From an uncultured Erysipelotrichaceae bacterium (GTDB lineage: Bacteria > Bacillota_I > Bacilli_A > RFN20 > CAG-826): a stretch of DNA of 64,000 nt. The DNA lies in the NCBI GenBank assembly GCA_902791935.1, contig CADAXQ010000002.1, forward strand, positions 56,042-120,041, read 5' to 3'. Shown one piece after another: positions 57,123 to 64,000 of this stretch. Under the pieces are notes generated by a model. The model worked only from the letters and a program-made list of their open reading frames with translations, did no database searches and was not told the DNA's origin. The position numbers and the translations under genes are program-made. The first letter of the stretch is position 1; every line of letters begins with the position of its first letter.

Positions 57123-58871
57123 CTAACGCGCAATCGGCTTGGTTTTCTCGGATAAGAACGCAAGCATCTCTCCGTCTACCCATGGGGATAGCTTTTCATA
57201 GACCAATTGGTGATACGTATTTAACCAAGCGATCTCTTCATCGGTCAGTAACGATAAATCTAGTGCCTTGGTTTCAAACGGAACGTAGGTAATGGTCTCA
57301 AACCGATAGAAATTCCCGTCCGCATTCGAGACATCGGGAACACATAAAATATTGTTCTCCAACCGGATGCCATATTTCCCGGCTTTATAAACACCGGGTT
57401 CAATCGAAGTAATCATGCCAGGCGCATAGACACAGCCTTCATTCTTTCCTTTGACCAAGCGATAACGGAAGCCATTCGGGCCTTCGTGAACCACGTTAAC
57501 GTATCCGATACCATGACCTGTTCCACATTTATAGTCCATGTGTTCTTTCCACATGACCTGTCTTGCCATCATATCAATCGTGACGCCAGTAGAACCTTCT
57601 AAGAACACGCAGGAAGACAAATCAATTAAGGATTTCATCGTTAAGGTGTAATCGTGGATGAACTCAGAGGTTGGCTTTCCAAGTAGGAACGTACGGGTAG
57701 TATCCGTCGTGCCCGCTAAGTATTGGCCACCGCTATCGAGTAAGAGTTCTAACGTGTTGCCATCAATGGAAGAATAGGTATCTTCACTTGGGGCGTAATG
57801 CATCATCGCGGCATTCGGTCCTACGGCAGCAATCGTGGTAAACGATTCGCCAATAAAGTGTTTTCCTTCCGCACGGAACGCATGAAGACGTTCGACGAGG
57901 TTCCATTCGTCTTGTAAGTTCCCTTGATGCGTATCGAGATAGTCCATGAATTTTAATAAGGCAACGCCGTCTTCGGCTTGGGCAGCTTTGATGTTCTCAA
58001 TTTCTTTCGGGCTCTTCACCGCTTTCATAAGGCGGGATGGCGCTGCGCCAGGGATGGGATGCCTTAAAATTCGATAGAGTTTGGCGTTGCATTCTTTCGG
58101 ATCGACTAACGTAGGAATCGAAGCCCGATCCGACAAGAAAGGCACGATGTCTTCGTAAGGTTCGACTTGAACGCCAGGGATTTCAAAAGAAAGACGGGTG
58201 GGATCCACAAACAAGAATGCGCCCGTTAAATCGATATAAAGATAGGCATAGAACACCGGGGTATCCACGATGTCATTGCCACGAACATTCGTTAAATAGG
58301 CGATGTCGTCTAAGCTTGTTAAGAGGTGGGCGCCTGCTCCTAAGACTTGCATCGCTTGCCGTACGCGTTCGATTTTCTCACGCGCCGTATGGTCTTGATA
58401 ACGAGCATCGCTAAAATCCCACAAAGGATCTTTGGATAATGCGGGTCTAGTGGGCAATAAAGACGCGAAAGACGTATCGCGTACTTCTCCTGCCTTTTCT
58501 AAGATTTCCAAGTCTTCCGGGGAAAGAATTGAGAAATCCGTTCCTAACGGATAAAGCTGATGCTCCTTGATATAGGCGTAAGGATCTAAGTTTCCAGGAC
58601 GATACAGTTCAATAAAACGATAAGAGGTACCCTTTAATTCTTCAGGTGCTGAGACAGCAAAACGGCCATCGGACCAAAGTAGCGCTTCATGTTCTGTGAT
58701 TAATACATAGGCGTTATCTCCCGTAAATGGGCAAAAATAGCGTCGCTCCGCCGCGTAATAGGCAGCAGGTTCTTCACTATGATGCGGATCGCCCGTCAAA
58801 ATCAAATAAGCCCGAAGCCCTGCTTGCTTCATGGCCTTTCGTAACGTCATCAATCGTTCTTCGTAATTCAT
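57123..58871 (-). CDS. pepP: Xaa-Pro aminopeptidase (M24B, three-domain form)
   Basis: Removes N-terminal residues preceding proline. The 582 residues have two creatinase-like N-terminal domains (about 1-290), the catalytic domain and a C-terminal Peptidase_M24_C-like region, the eukaryote-like long form of aminopeptidase P also found in Bacillota. Metal ligands: LLLDSGGQY, TTDTTRTF, CGTGHGIGYVNVVHEGP, SIEPGVY and RLENNILCV. The start at 58871 is chosen for the purine-rich AGAGAAGAA upstream; a longer start at 58898 would add nine basic residues. Together with the Opp importer and M24 protein at 21708 it fits a peptide-using metabolism. Confidence 0.92.
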   Translation of the reverse strand: MNYEERLMTLRKAMKQAGLRAYLILTGDPHHSEEPAAYYAAERRYFCPFTGDNAYVLITEHEALLWSDGRFAVSAPEELKGTSYRFIELYRPGNLDPYAYIKEHQLYPLGTDFSILSPEDLEILEKAGEVRDTSFASLLPTRPALSKDPLWDFSDARYQDHTAREKIERVRQAMQVLGAGAHLLTSLDDIAYLTNVRGNDIVDTPVFYAYLYIDLTGAFLFVDPTRLSFEIPGVQVEPYEDIVPFLSDRASIPTLVDPKECNAKLYRILRHPIPGAAPSRLMKAVKSPKEIENIKAAQAEDGVALLKFMDYLDTHQGNLQDEWNLVERLHAFRAEGKHFIGESFTTIAAVGPNAAMMHYAPSEDTYSSIDGNTLELLLDSGGQYLAGTTDTTRTFLLGKPTSEFIHDYTLTMKSLIDLSSCVFLEGSTGVTIDMMARQVMWKEHMDYKCGTGHGIGYVNVVHEGPNGFRYRLVKGKNEGCVYAPGMITSIEPGVYKAGKYGIRLENNILCVPDVSNADGNFYRFETITYVPFETKALDLSLLTDEEIAWLNTYHQLVYEKLSPWVDGEMLAFLSEKTKPIAR

Positions 58872-59027
58872 AAGTCGTTCTTCTCTCTTCCTTCTCATTA
58901 TAGAAGGAATTCTTCCCCGATTGCACGAAACGCTTTTGGGTTAGGAAAAAATTACTGAATAGCCTGGTTTTTTCTTTTACTTTGCCATCAATCCTTCTAT
59001 CATATAGACGTTGAAATCTGAGAGATC

Positions 59028-59627
59028 ATGCAAAAGAAGTTAATTATTGTCAGTGCACCGCCCGCCAGTGGCAAAACTTACGTCTCCATGAAACTGGCTG
59101 AAACGTTAAAACACGTTGTCTATCTCGATAAAGATAGTCTGGTTCCGTTAAGTAACGTTGCTTATCAAGTGGCTGGTTTACCAGCTGCCCGCGAAGGGGA
59201 ATTCTTTCAACATTACTTACGAGATGTGGAATATAACGTCATTCTTGACATGGCGTTCCAAGCGTTAAAGTATGACGACCTTGTCTTGATTAACGCTCCG
59301 TTTACCAAAGAAATCCATACCCCTTCTTATATCACGTCCTTACGGGAGAAGCTCGAGCGGGACTATAACGCTCACTTGGTCATCGTCTGGGTCACCTGCG
59401 ATATTGAAACCGTGCATCAACGGATGATTGAACGGAACTCTCCTCGTGATGTCTTTAAGCTCAAGAACTTCGATGCCTGGGTAAAAACGCAGAACTTCGA
59501 AATCCCCTGGAACTTAAAAATCGAAGGCGATCCTTATTCTTTGGTGGTTTTCAATAACTCCAACGAACAAGAATTTAATGCGTCAATGAAAGCAACCATT
59601 CGTCTCCTAGAAGAGAAGAAACGTTAA
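59028..59627 (+). CDS. P-loop kinase-like ATPase (AAA_33/zeta-toxin fold)
   Basis: A 199-residue protein starting with LIIVSAPPASGKTYVSMKLA (Walker A 9-17). YLDKDSLVPLSN resembles the substrate Asp of polynucleotide-kinase-like enzymes, ILDMAFQAL and DLVLINAPFTKEI hold a Walker-B-like region, and VIVWVTCDIETVHQRMIERNSPRD is a typical lid with conserved Arg. It may phosphorylate a small molecule or nucleic acid end; the substrate is unknown. No antitoxin gene is adjacent, so a zeta-type toxin is unlikely. GAGAG precedes the ATG. Confidence 0.8.
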   Translation: MQKKLIIVSAPPASGKTYVSMKLAETLKHVVYLDKDSLVPLSNVAYQVAGLPAAREGEFFQHYLRDVEYNVILDMAFQALKYDDLVLINAPFTKEIHTPSYITSLREKLERDYNAHLVIVWVTCDIETVHQRMIERNSPRDVFKLKNFDAWVKTQNFEIPWNLKIEGDPYSLVVFNNSNEQEFNASMKATIRLLEEKKR

Positions 59628-59640
59628 CTCCTTGAATCAT

Positions 59641-59675
59641 AAAAAGGCGATGCCGCGGCATCGCCCTTTCTTTTG
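59641..59675. terminator. Bidirectional terminator between the P-loop gene and nagB
   Basis: The 20-base palindrome at 59646-59665 (GGCGATGC-CGCG-GCATCGCC) has AAAAA to its left and CTTTCTTTT to its right, giving T-tracts in both directions. Confidence 0.88.
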
Positions 59676-59683
59676 TTGTCCTT

Positions 59684-60394
59684 TTATTTCTTAGCGGCTT
59701 CGTAGACGTCTTTCGTCACGAAGATTTCGCAAGAAGGATGATCGATCAAGACCGTCGCTGGCCAAGCAAGATCTTTCTTTCCCGCTAGTAAAGCATGAAT
59801 CGCATCTACTTTGGTTAAGTCGGAGGCGATTAACACGATATGACGGCTCTTCATGATGGTGCCTAAGCCCATGGTGACCGCTTCATGTGGGGTTTCTTCT
59901 AAGCTATGGAAGAACCGCGCATTGGCTTCACGGGTCGATTCCGTCAAAGGAGTGATGTGGGTATGAGAGTCAAATGGCGTATTGGGTTCATTGAAACCAA
60001 TATGGCCATCCCGTCCAATGCCGAGAACTTGGAGGTCCACACCACCGGCGGCAGCAATCTCTCTATCATATTCATCGGGATCTTTGTCCGACGGGAAGTG
60101 CGTATTTTCTGGGCGGATATCAATCTTGGAGAAGAGATTCTCCTTCATGAAGTAACGATAAGTTGCTTCTTCAAACGGCGGATTGAGATATTCGTCTAAG
60201 TTAAAGGATTTCACATCTTTGAAGGAGACTTTGCCTTCTTGGTAGGCTTTCGCGACGACCGCATAGGTCGGAAGTGGCGAAGAGCCAGTGGCTAAGCCTA
60301 AGATGGCGTGCGGATTCTTCTGCACTAAGGCAACGATTTCTTGCCCGATTTTTTCTCCGATCTCGTTCGGAGTGTCGCAAACGATAAATTTCAT
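59684..60394 (-). CDS. nagB: Glucosamine-6-phosphate deaminase
   Basis: Converts glucosamine 6-phosphate to fructose 6-phosphate and ammonia, feeding amino sugars into glycolysis. The 236 residues include ILGLATGSSPLPTY (phosphate binding), SFNLDEYL (catalytic Asp) and QVLGIGRDGHIGFNEP (catalytic His loop), all typical. The length matches the short, non-allosteric NagB of Gram-positive bacteria. AAGGGAC lies upstream of the ATG. It is the last gene of manA-glk-nagB. Confidence 0.96.
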   Translation of the reverse strand: MKFIVCDTPNEIGEKIGQEIVALVQKNPHAILGLATGSSPLPTYAVVAKAYQEGKVSFKDVKSFNLDEYLNPPFEEATYRYFMKENLFSKIDIRPENTHFPSDKDPDEYDREIAAAGGVDLQVLGIGRDGHIGFNEPNTPFDSHTHITPLTESTREANARFFHSLEETPHEAVTMGLGTIMKSRHIVLIASDLTKVDAIHALLAGKKDLAWPATVLIDHPSCEIFVTKDVYEAAKK

Positions 60395-60412
60395 GATATT
60401 TGTCCCTTCTTT

Positions 60413-61363
60413 TTAATCCAGATATAACGCCGCAGCACCTAAGATGCCGGCATCGTTTCCTAAATTCGAAACCAAAAGCTTCACGGCTGGGGTGCCAGTA
60501 AACCCATAATGGGTGGCTTGTAACTTCTTTTCTAAGCCTTGAATCAAATAGTCACGTTGATTCGATAATCCACCGCCCAATACAATGGCGTCCGGACGGA
60601 AGAGATTGCAGAAATTCACAAGACCGACCGTTAAATAATTCTCATAACGATCGACGACCGCCAATGCTGTTTCGTCCCCTTGTTTTGAGGTTTCGAACGC
60701 GGTTTTGCCATCCACTTTGTTGATATCGTGTTCAACGTAATCCCACATCTTCGATTCAGGATGCGCTTCCATCGCTTCTTTCGTTTGACGGATCAAAGCC
60801 GTCACTGAAGCATAGGTTTCTAAGCAGCCCCGGAGACCGCAGGTGCAAGGAAGACCATCCATTTGAACGATAATATGACCCAGTTCAGCCCCTTTGCCTT
60901 CATTCCCGACATAGAGGTGGTCATTGAGATACAAACCACCGCCGACACCGGTTCCTAACGTGACCAACACTAAGTTGTGATAAGATTTGCCGACGCCGAA
61001 CTTTGCTTCTCCTGCCATCGCGGCATTCGCGTCATTCGCAATACGGGCGTCCATGCCTGTCTTTTCTTTTAAGATTTTCACAATGGGCAAATAATGCCAG
61101 TTCAGGTTGTTCGAGAAGTCGCAGCATCCCGTTTCCGAGTTAATCGATCCTGGGCAACCCACACCGATCCCGAGATAATCACTTGGTTTCGTGCCCATTT
61201 TGGCTAACGTTTCATTAATCATGTCTCCTAGTTGAGAAATGATTTGTTCTCCGGTTAATTCATGATGAATCGGAAGAACGAAACGTTCGATGATTTTGCC
61301 TTCGGGGGTAACAATCCCGCCTTTGATCGACGTTCCGCCGATATCAATGCCAATGTAATTCAT
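60413..61363 (-). CDS. glk: ROK-family glucokinase
   Basis: Phosphorylates glucose (possibly also other hexoses such as mannose or N-acetylmannosamine). The 316 residues start IGIDIGGTSIKGGIV, the ATP-binding DxGGT motif; LGTGVGGGLYLNDHLYVG, ELGHIIVQMDGLPCTCGLRG and CLETYAS give the ROK signature with its zinc cysteines (C-x-C-x4-C). The catalytic Asp is in ANDANAAMAGE. The ATG overlaps the manA stop as ATGA. The operon suggests use of glucose, mannose and glucosamine together. Confidence 0.93.
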   Translation of the reverse strand: MNYIGIDIGGTSIKGGIVTPEGKIIERFVLPIHHELTGEQIISQLGDMINETLAKMGTKPSDYLGIGVGCPGSINSETGCCDFSNNLNWHYLPIVKILKEKTGMDARIANDANAAMAGEAKFGVGKSYHNLVLVTLGTGVGGGLYLNDHLYVGNEGKGAELGHIIVQMDGLPCTCGLRGCLETYASVTALIRQTKEAMEAHPESKMWDYVEHDINKVDGKTAFETSKQGDETALAVVDRYENYLTVGLVNFCNLFRPDAIVLGGGLSNQRDYLIQGLEKKLQATHYGFTGTPAVKLLVSNLGNDAGILGAAALYLD

Positions 61364-62271
61364 GCTTTTAATACCTCTGTAATAACATAGCTCCCTTGTC
61401 CTAGGATTTCGCCTTTCTTGCCCGCTGGCACAAAGAATGTGTCGCCTTTCTGATATGGTAGCCCAGCGAATGTGCCTTGTCCCGATAAGAACGTAATCGA
61501 GGCAAAAGACGTTGCCGGAGCAACCACTTCAGAACGTTGTTCCACATTCCATTCATAGGATGCGAAATAACGGCAAGAACCAATCGTGTGGGGTGAAAAA
61601 GAAGGACGAGAATACGGTTCATAACGAAGGACCTTTAGGGCCTTTTCGACATGGAGTTCCCGTGGTTTTCCATCTTTTCCGATACGACCATAGTCATAAA
61701 GACGATAGGTCAAGGTGCTATTTTGTTGAATTTCAATGACGGTGACGCCTTTCCCAATCGCGTGCACCGTACCAGACGGAATGAAATACGATTCTCCCGG
61801 ATGAACGGGGATAAAGTTTAACAATTCGAGGATGGTTCCGTTTTGGATTTTTTGTCTGACTTCTTCTGCCGATGTCTTCCGTTTGAAGCCAACATAAAGC
61901 CCGGCGCCTTCTTCGGCCGCAATGACGTACCACATTTCGGTTTTGCCATATTGCCCTTCATGGCATAAGGCATATTCGTCGGAGGGGTGCACTTGCACCG
62001 ATAGGTTATCCGCGGAATTAATGAGTTTGATTAAAACTGGGAAAAACGGGAAAGAAGCAGGAAGAGAACCGATGTCTTCTTTCGAAGCCACATCCATTAA
62101 GCGCTTGCCACTTTCTTTGCCTGAAGCAATAAACGAAGGACCAGCTTCATTAAACGATAATTCCCAACATTCGGCGATGGTTGGTGTAGGGGCTTCTTTG
62201 CCCCATTCTTTCAATAAGGTTCCACCCCAGAGATAATCTTTGGTGGAAGGTTTTAGTTTGCAAATCTCCAT
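61360..62271 (-). CDS. manA: Mannose-6-phosphate isomerase, class I
   Basis: Interconverts mannose 6-phosphate and fructose 6-phosphate using zinc. The 303 residues have the cupin layout KDYLWGGTLLKEWG, LSVQVHPSDEYA (zinc His), GKTEMWYVI (zinc Glu) and PSGTVHAIGKG (zinc His), of the short Bacillus type. The ATG at 62271 gives MEICKLKPSTKDYLWGG; an in-frame TTG seven codons earlier lies in the promoter. It is the first gene of the operon, with an extended -10 only a few bases upstream and no ribosome site. Confidence 0.94.
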   Translation of the reverse strand: MEICKLKPSTKDYLWGGTLLKEWGKEAPTPTIAECWELSFNEAGPSFIASGKESGKRLMDVASKEDIGSLPASFPFFPVLIKLINSADNLSVQVHPSDEYALCHEGQYGKTEMWYVIAAEEGAGLYVGFKRKTSAEEVRQKIQNGTILELLNFIPVHPGESYFIPSGTVHAIGKGVTVIEIQQNSTLTYRLYDYGRIGKDGKPRELHVEKALKVLRYEPYSRPSFSPHTIGSCRYFASYEWNVEQRSEVVAPATSFASITFLSGQGTFAGLPYQKGDTFFVPAGKKGEILGQGSYVITEVLKA

Positions 62272-62282
62272 AGGCCTATAAC

Positions 62283-62308
62283 ATTCTATCAAAGTTCCCT
62301 AAAGGGAA
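62283..62308 (-). promoter_or_regulatory. manA operon promoter with palindromic operator
   Basis: On the minus strand TGATAGAAT is an extended -10 (TAGAAT at 62288-62283). The palindrome TTCCCT-TT-AGGGAA (62308-62295) occupies the spacer and -35 side. Transcription would begin near 62276, five bases before the ATG. Confidence 0.5.
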
Positions 62309-62409
62309 GCGAATTTTTCTTCAAAGTTGCGAATTGGCAATATATCGGGCAAGAAGGAGAATCACAACAAGATTCAAAACTATGTTTGATTTTCTTTATA
62401 TTTTTTATA

Positions 62410-62445
62410 CAAATTTATTTGACTCAAATTTATTTGTGTTAAAAT
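62410..62445 (+). promoter_or_regulatory. Promoter of the DUF234 ATPase with repeats
   Basis: TTGACT (62419-62424), 15 bases, TGT plus TAAAAT (62440-62445). CAAATTTATTTG occurs twice with 15-base period (62410-62421, 62425-62436), and the junction forms the perfect palindrome ATTTGACTCAAAT (62417-62429) over the -35. AGGAG at 62451-62455 is the ribosome site. Confidence 0.65.
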
Positions 62446-62461
62446 AAGCAAGGAGAAATCT

Positions 62462-63856
62462 ATGTTTGTTGGAAGAACGAAAGAATTAGAACAACTGAAG
62501 CGTTTCTTGTCCGGCGATGATTTTCAAACCTTGCTTCTTTATGGAAGACGAAGGGTGGGGAAAAGCGAACTGATCAAAGAAGCGTTAAAAGATAGTGACG
62601 CGGCCGTCTTATATTTTGAAGCAAGGGAAGTCAGTCCTGTTTTGAATCTTCAATCATTGGAAAAGAAAATCAAAGAAACGTTGTCTTTGCCTTCTTTTGT
62701 TCATTTCGCATCCTTAGAAGAAGCCTTTGAAGCCATCTTTGTCGAAGCAAAGAAACGGAAAATCGTTTTTGCTTTAGACGAATTCACCTATTTGCCTATT
62801 CTAACGAATGGAGAAAATGCCGACGCTAGTCTTGCCCGTGTGATCGATGAATATAAAGGCGATTCTTGCCACCTAAAACTAATCGTCTCTGGTAGTTATG
62901 TTGACGTCATGACCAAAATGATCGAGAAAAACCGACCATTACATGGGCGGTTCACTTCTACTCTTCTCTTAAAAGAATTCGATTATTATGAAGCTTCTCT
63001 TTTCTTCCCGGAATATAGTGCTGAAGAGAAATTCAAAGCCTATAGTTGTTTTTCTGGCCTTCCGTATGTGCTCTCTTTGATGAATCCCCATCAAAGCGTG
63101 GAAGACAACATTAAGGAACTTTATTGCAAGCCCGATACCATCCTGGACCTTTTTGTGCATGAGACCATTTCTGCGGAAATGAATAAGGTTGAGCATCTCA
63201 ACACGATTCTTTCTTTGATTGCGAGCGGTAAAACGAAACATATCGATCTTCTTTCCGTGCTCGGCAAGGAAGCAAGAATCGAATATGCGTTAGATAAGCT
63301 TGTCAATATGGATATCATTCAAAAGAATTACCCTATCAACGAAAAAACCAATAAGAAACTAACGTTCTATTCATTTAAAGACCCGCTCCTTGCCTTCTTT
63401 TATCGTTATATCTTTTCGGCGGATACTTATCGCGAAGTTCAAGGAGAAGAGGTCTTTTTCCGGGAGAACATTCAGGAAGATTTAGCAAAATATTACTTAC
63501 CAAAAATGTTCGAGGAAGTCGCCAAAGAGTTCTTAATTCGAAAAAACAAAAGAGGGACGAACGATATTCCTTTCTCGGAAATCGGAACCTATTTCTATAA
63601 CGACCGCTACAATCGTAAAAATCTGCAATTTGATGTCGTTACAAAAGACAAAAACGGATATATATCCTATGAATGCAAATACATGAATAAGCCTTTGGAT
63701 CGTTCGATTTTAAAAGAGGAGCAGCAACAGACCGCTGCTTCTTCTCTTCCTTTCTATCGGTTGGGATTCATTGCAAAAGAAGGATTTTCCGAAGACTTCT
63801 ACGAAAAAGGTAATTATATTCTCTATACACTAGAAGATTTTTACCATGTTGGGTAA
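62462..63856 (+). CDS. ATPase_2/DUF234-type P-loop ATPase with nuclease-like C-terminus
   Basis: 464 residues. FVGRTKELEQLKRFL opens the ATPase_2 (STAND-like) domain; Walker A LYGRRRVGKSEL (about 27-37), Walker B IVFALDEFTY (about 101-110) and LIVSGSYVDVM sensor region are clear. A winged-helix part follows (about 230-310), then DUF234 with FDVVTKDKNGYISYECKY (about 391-406), the Asp...Glu-x-Lys arrangement of PD-(D/E)xK nucleases. Function of this widespread family is uncertain. The gene is AT-richer than its neighbours and is flanked by promoters sharing a palindromic motif. Confidence 0.88.
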   Translation: MFVGRTKELEQLKRFLSGDDFQTLLLYGRRRVGKSELIKEALKDSDAAVLYFEAREVSPVLNLQSLEKKIKETLSLPSFVHFASLEEAFEAIFVEAKKRKIVFALDEFTYLPILTNGENADASLARVIDEYKGDSCHLKLIVSGSYVDVMTKMIEKNRPLHGRFTSTLLLKEFDYYEASLFFPEYSAEEKFKAYSCFSGLPYVLSLMNPHQSVEDNIKELYCKPDTILDLFVHETISAEMNKVEHLNTILSLIASGKTKHIDLLSVLGKEARIEYALDKLVNMDIIQKNYPINEKTNKKLTFYSFKDPLLAFFYRYIFSADTYREVQGEEVFFRENIQEDLAKYYLPKMFEEVAKEFLIRKNKRGTNDIPFSEIGTYFYNDRYNRKNLQFDVVTKDKNGYISYECKYMNKPLDRSILKEEQQQTAASSLPFYRLGFIAKEGFSEDFYEKGNYILYTLEDFYHVG

Positions 63857-63871
63857 ATAGCCCAAATTAAC

Positions 63872-63916
63872 TTGAGTAAAAACGATTTGAGTAAAATATT
63901 TAAAAAACTCTATAGT
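63872..63916 (+). promoter_or_regulatory. Promoter downstream of the ATPase, with direct repeats
   Basis: TTGAGT (63887-63892), 18 bases, TATAGT (63911-63916). TTGAGTAAAA occurs twice with 15-base period (63872-63881, 63887-63896). ATTTGAGTAAAAT (63885-63897) is one base from the reverse complement of the palindrome at 62417-62429. Confidence 0.55.
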
Positions 63917-63922
63917 GCACGT

Positions 63923-64000
63923 GAGGGATAAAAGAGTCAGCCTTTATCGATGTTTTCAGGATTTTTCCAGTCACGATAGCGCAATTTAGTGCGCTTTTTC
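63923..64000 (+). ncRNA. Possible short transcript or leader RNA
   Basis: Between the promoter above and a terminator-like hairpin (AGCGCA 63978-63983, TGCGCT 63990-63995, then TTTTC) lies about 75 bases without an ORF or ribosome site. GATAAA and TTTATC near 63927-63950 can form another stem. It could be a small RNA or an attenuator leader of a gene to the right. No known riboswitch class was recognised. Confidence 0.3.
63978..63999 (+). terminator. Terminator-like hairpin at the window edge
   Basis: AGCGCA and TGCGCT form a 6-bp stem with loop ATTTAG, followed by TTTTC at the end of the window; the T-tract may continue beyond. Confidence 0.55.

Noticed and set aside
59028..59627. Zeta-type toxin of a toxin-antitoxin pair
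   Set aside because: No epsilon-like antitoxin gene adjoins; flanking sequence is a promoter region and a terminator.
1..64000. Reassigned UGA codon as in mycoplasmas
   Set aside because: UGA is used as a stop at several overlapping gene ends (tsaC, tmk, holB, oppF, the MacB-type gene), and no frame needs UGA read-through.
1..64000. CRISPR array, tRNA genes, prophage or insertion sequences
   Set aside because: No regularly spaced repeats, no cloverleaf-like intergenic segments, no transposase, integrase or phage structural genes were seen.

Overview
The window is 64 kb of a bacterial chromosome with short intergenic gaps, long co-directional gene runs, TAATG/ATGA start-stop overlaps, GGAGG ribosome-binding sites and sigma-A-type promoters. 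UAG, UAA and UGA all behave as stops. Gene content and order (prfA-prmC-tsaC-rpiB; dnaX-ybaB-recR-tmk-holB-ricT-rsmI) match the Bacillota. A ClpB without its N-terminal domain, greatly enlarged Opp transporter subunits, several apparently leaderless genes and oxygen-scavenging/electron-bifurcating enzymes suggest an anaerobic, probably host-associated lineage of Bacilli close to the Mollicutes/Erysipelotrichia (inference; no rRNA gene is present to test it).

Layout. 1-3733 (minus): translation and tRNA housekeeping (prfA, prmC, tsaC, rpiB, gatC, start of gatA). 3834-10236 (plus): DNA replication/repair operon dnaX-ybaB-recR-tmk-holB-ricT-rsmI. 10242-21661 (minus): seven tightly packed genes, transcribed GH2 glycosidase, lipoprotein 5'-nucleotidase, patatin, RluA-type pseudouridine synthase, DUF1538 membrane protein, tandem P-II-like protein, YfhO-type membrane protein. 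21675-22957 (plus): M24 peptidase. 22968-26015 (minus): nadK-nfnA-nfnB, an NADP(H) module. 26072-30385 (minus): flavodiiron protein, HrcA-regulated hsp20, and small genes including ybaK and a membrane HTH protein.

30657-45972 is the main accessory-looking locus: a lipoprotein of unknown family, a complete Opp-type peptide importer (oppABCDF) whose subunits carry large insertions, a DUF3899-like membrane protein, a lipoprotein M6-type zinc metalloprotease and, convergently, a second lipoprotein paralogous to the first. Together they look like a surface peptide-harvesting system. 46052-48121 is a PIN-domain protein with a histone-like Lys/Ala/Pro-rich region between two copies of a small domain. 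48241-52080 is a secreted protein of unknown family with a MacB-type ABC exporter, the best candidate here for an undescribed two-gene system.

52106-64000 holds phosphohexomutase, a 55-residue acidic protein, a membrane HTH protein, clpB behind a perfect CIRCE element, aminopeptidase P, a small P-loop kinase-like protein, the amino-sugar/hexose operon manA-glk-nagB, and a DUF234-type ATPase flanked on both sides by promoters sharing one palindromic motif. No tRNA, rRNA, CRISPR array, insertion sequence or prophage was seen.
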